64,000 nt of DNA. It comes from Desulfofustis limnaeus. Its GTDB lineage: Bacteria > Desulfobacterota > Desulfobulbia > Desulfobulbales > Desulfocapsaceae. Shown in pieces: positions 63,970-64,000 of this stretch (within the stretch, counting starts at the first letter, position 1; every line of letters begins with the position of its first letter). Location of the stretch: assembly GCF_023169885.1 (NCBI RefSeq), contig NZ_AP025516.1, positions 4,168,142-4,232,141 on the forward strand. Direction: 5' to 3'. Position numbers and translations under genes: made by a program. The notes beneath the pieces were generated by a model. It saw only the letters and a program-made list of their open reading frames with translations, did not search any database and was not told the origin of the DNA.

Positions 63970-64000
63970 GACTGGGCATCCTTCTTGCTAGATGTTTTAC

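Larger units (their letters stand above)
63554..64000. other. Non-coding stretch with structured elements at the window end
   Basis: No gene is evident in these 447 bases. There is an AT-rich block (63640-63725) that could hold a promoter, then two structured segments listed separately (63769-63829 and 63943-63969). A weak hairpin with a T6 run directly after comF (63548-63572) may be its terminator. The region could be the leader of a gene beyond the window or an independent small RNA. Confidence 0.5.

Noticed and set aside
63554..64000. tRNA or other known RNA gene at the right edge
   Set aside because: I looked for a T-loop GTTCGA-type sequence and a cloverleaf and found neither. The structure there matches no RNA family I can name.

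Overview
The window looks like chromosomal DNA from a Desulfobulbales-type (delta-proteobacterial) anaerobe. The strongest evidence is a complete methylmalonyl-CoA route for propionate in which a biotin transcarboxylase (12S and 5S/1.3S subunits, with no biotin carboxylase and no sodium-pump decarboxylase nearby) sits beside propionyl-CoA synthetase, succinyl-CoA synthetase, epimerase, mutase and MeaB. This is the Desulfobulbus arrangement. The large R-2-hydroxyacyl-CoA dehydratase activase-like protein, the NtrC/sigma-54 pair and the split GcvP fit the same group. The placement is inferred from gene content; no phylogeny was run. I saw no tRNA, rRNA, CRISPR array or transposase.

Layout: (1) 1-1266, minus strand: 5' part of dtd and a DMT-family exporter. 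(2) 1573-18814: a chemosensory region. The plus-strand operon encodes a DUF4388-like/TPR/zinc-ribbon/REC protein, three CheW-type proteins, a double-HPt hybrid CheA, an M16 zinc peptidase, a 51-residue protein, a PilH-like CheY, a PilJ-like receptor, an orphan TRAP (DctP) binding protein and a Roadblock/LC7 protein. Facing it are a REC-DUF4388-LC7 fusion and an NtrB/NtrC-like pair. (3) 19220-26000: mixed genes: excisionase-HTH/PBP regulator, J-domain protein, DUF6165, heptosyltransferase, bactofilin fusion, HEAT protein and PfkB kinase, with two diverged copies of a 122-bp repeat around the J-domain gene. (4) 26252-32764: the operon lrp-gcvT-gcvH-gcvPA-gcvPB-lipBA, which makes the glycine cleavage system and the lipoyl group its H protein needs. 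(5) 32989-41232: DUF2062 protein, cluster-less MutY homologue, polytopic membrane protein, small RHH-like protein, 1411-residue activase and Tpx. (6) 41205-54503, all minus: the propionate pathway in two transcription units that share a 15-bp site. (7) 54942-63553: lipoprotein, HAD phosphatase, mfd, bamA and comF, then a structured non-coding stretch to the window end.

How the genes work together: PrpE activates propionate; the transcarboxylase moves CO2 from oxaloacetate to propionyl-CoA (or the reverse, in fermentation); epimerase and B12 mutase (protected by MeaB) give succinyl-CoA; SucCD recovers ATP or GTP. The glycine cleavage operon is self-sufficient for lipoylation because LipB and LipA are fused in its last gene. 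The chemosensory operon resembles the type IV pilus (Pil-Chp/Pix) class, but it carries a periplasmic binding protein and a protease in the same transcript.

The best candidate for an undescribed system is this chemosensory operon: a Pil-Chp-like pathway apparently coupled to an orphan TRAP binding protein and to Roadblock/DUF4388 effectors. Second is the shared operator-like site of the two propionate units. Third is the structured RNA candidate after comF.
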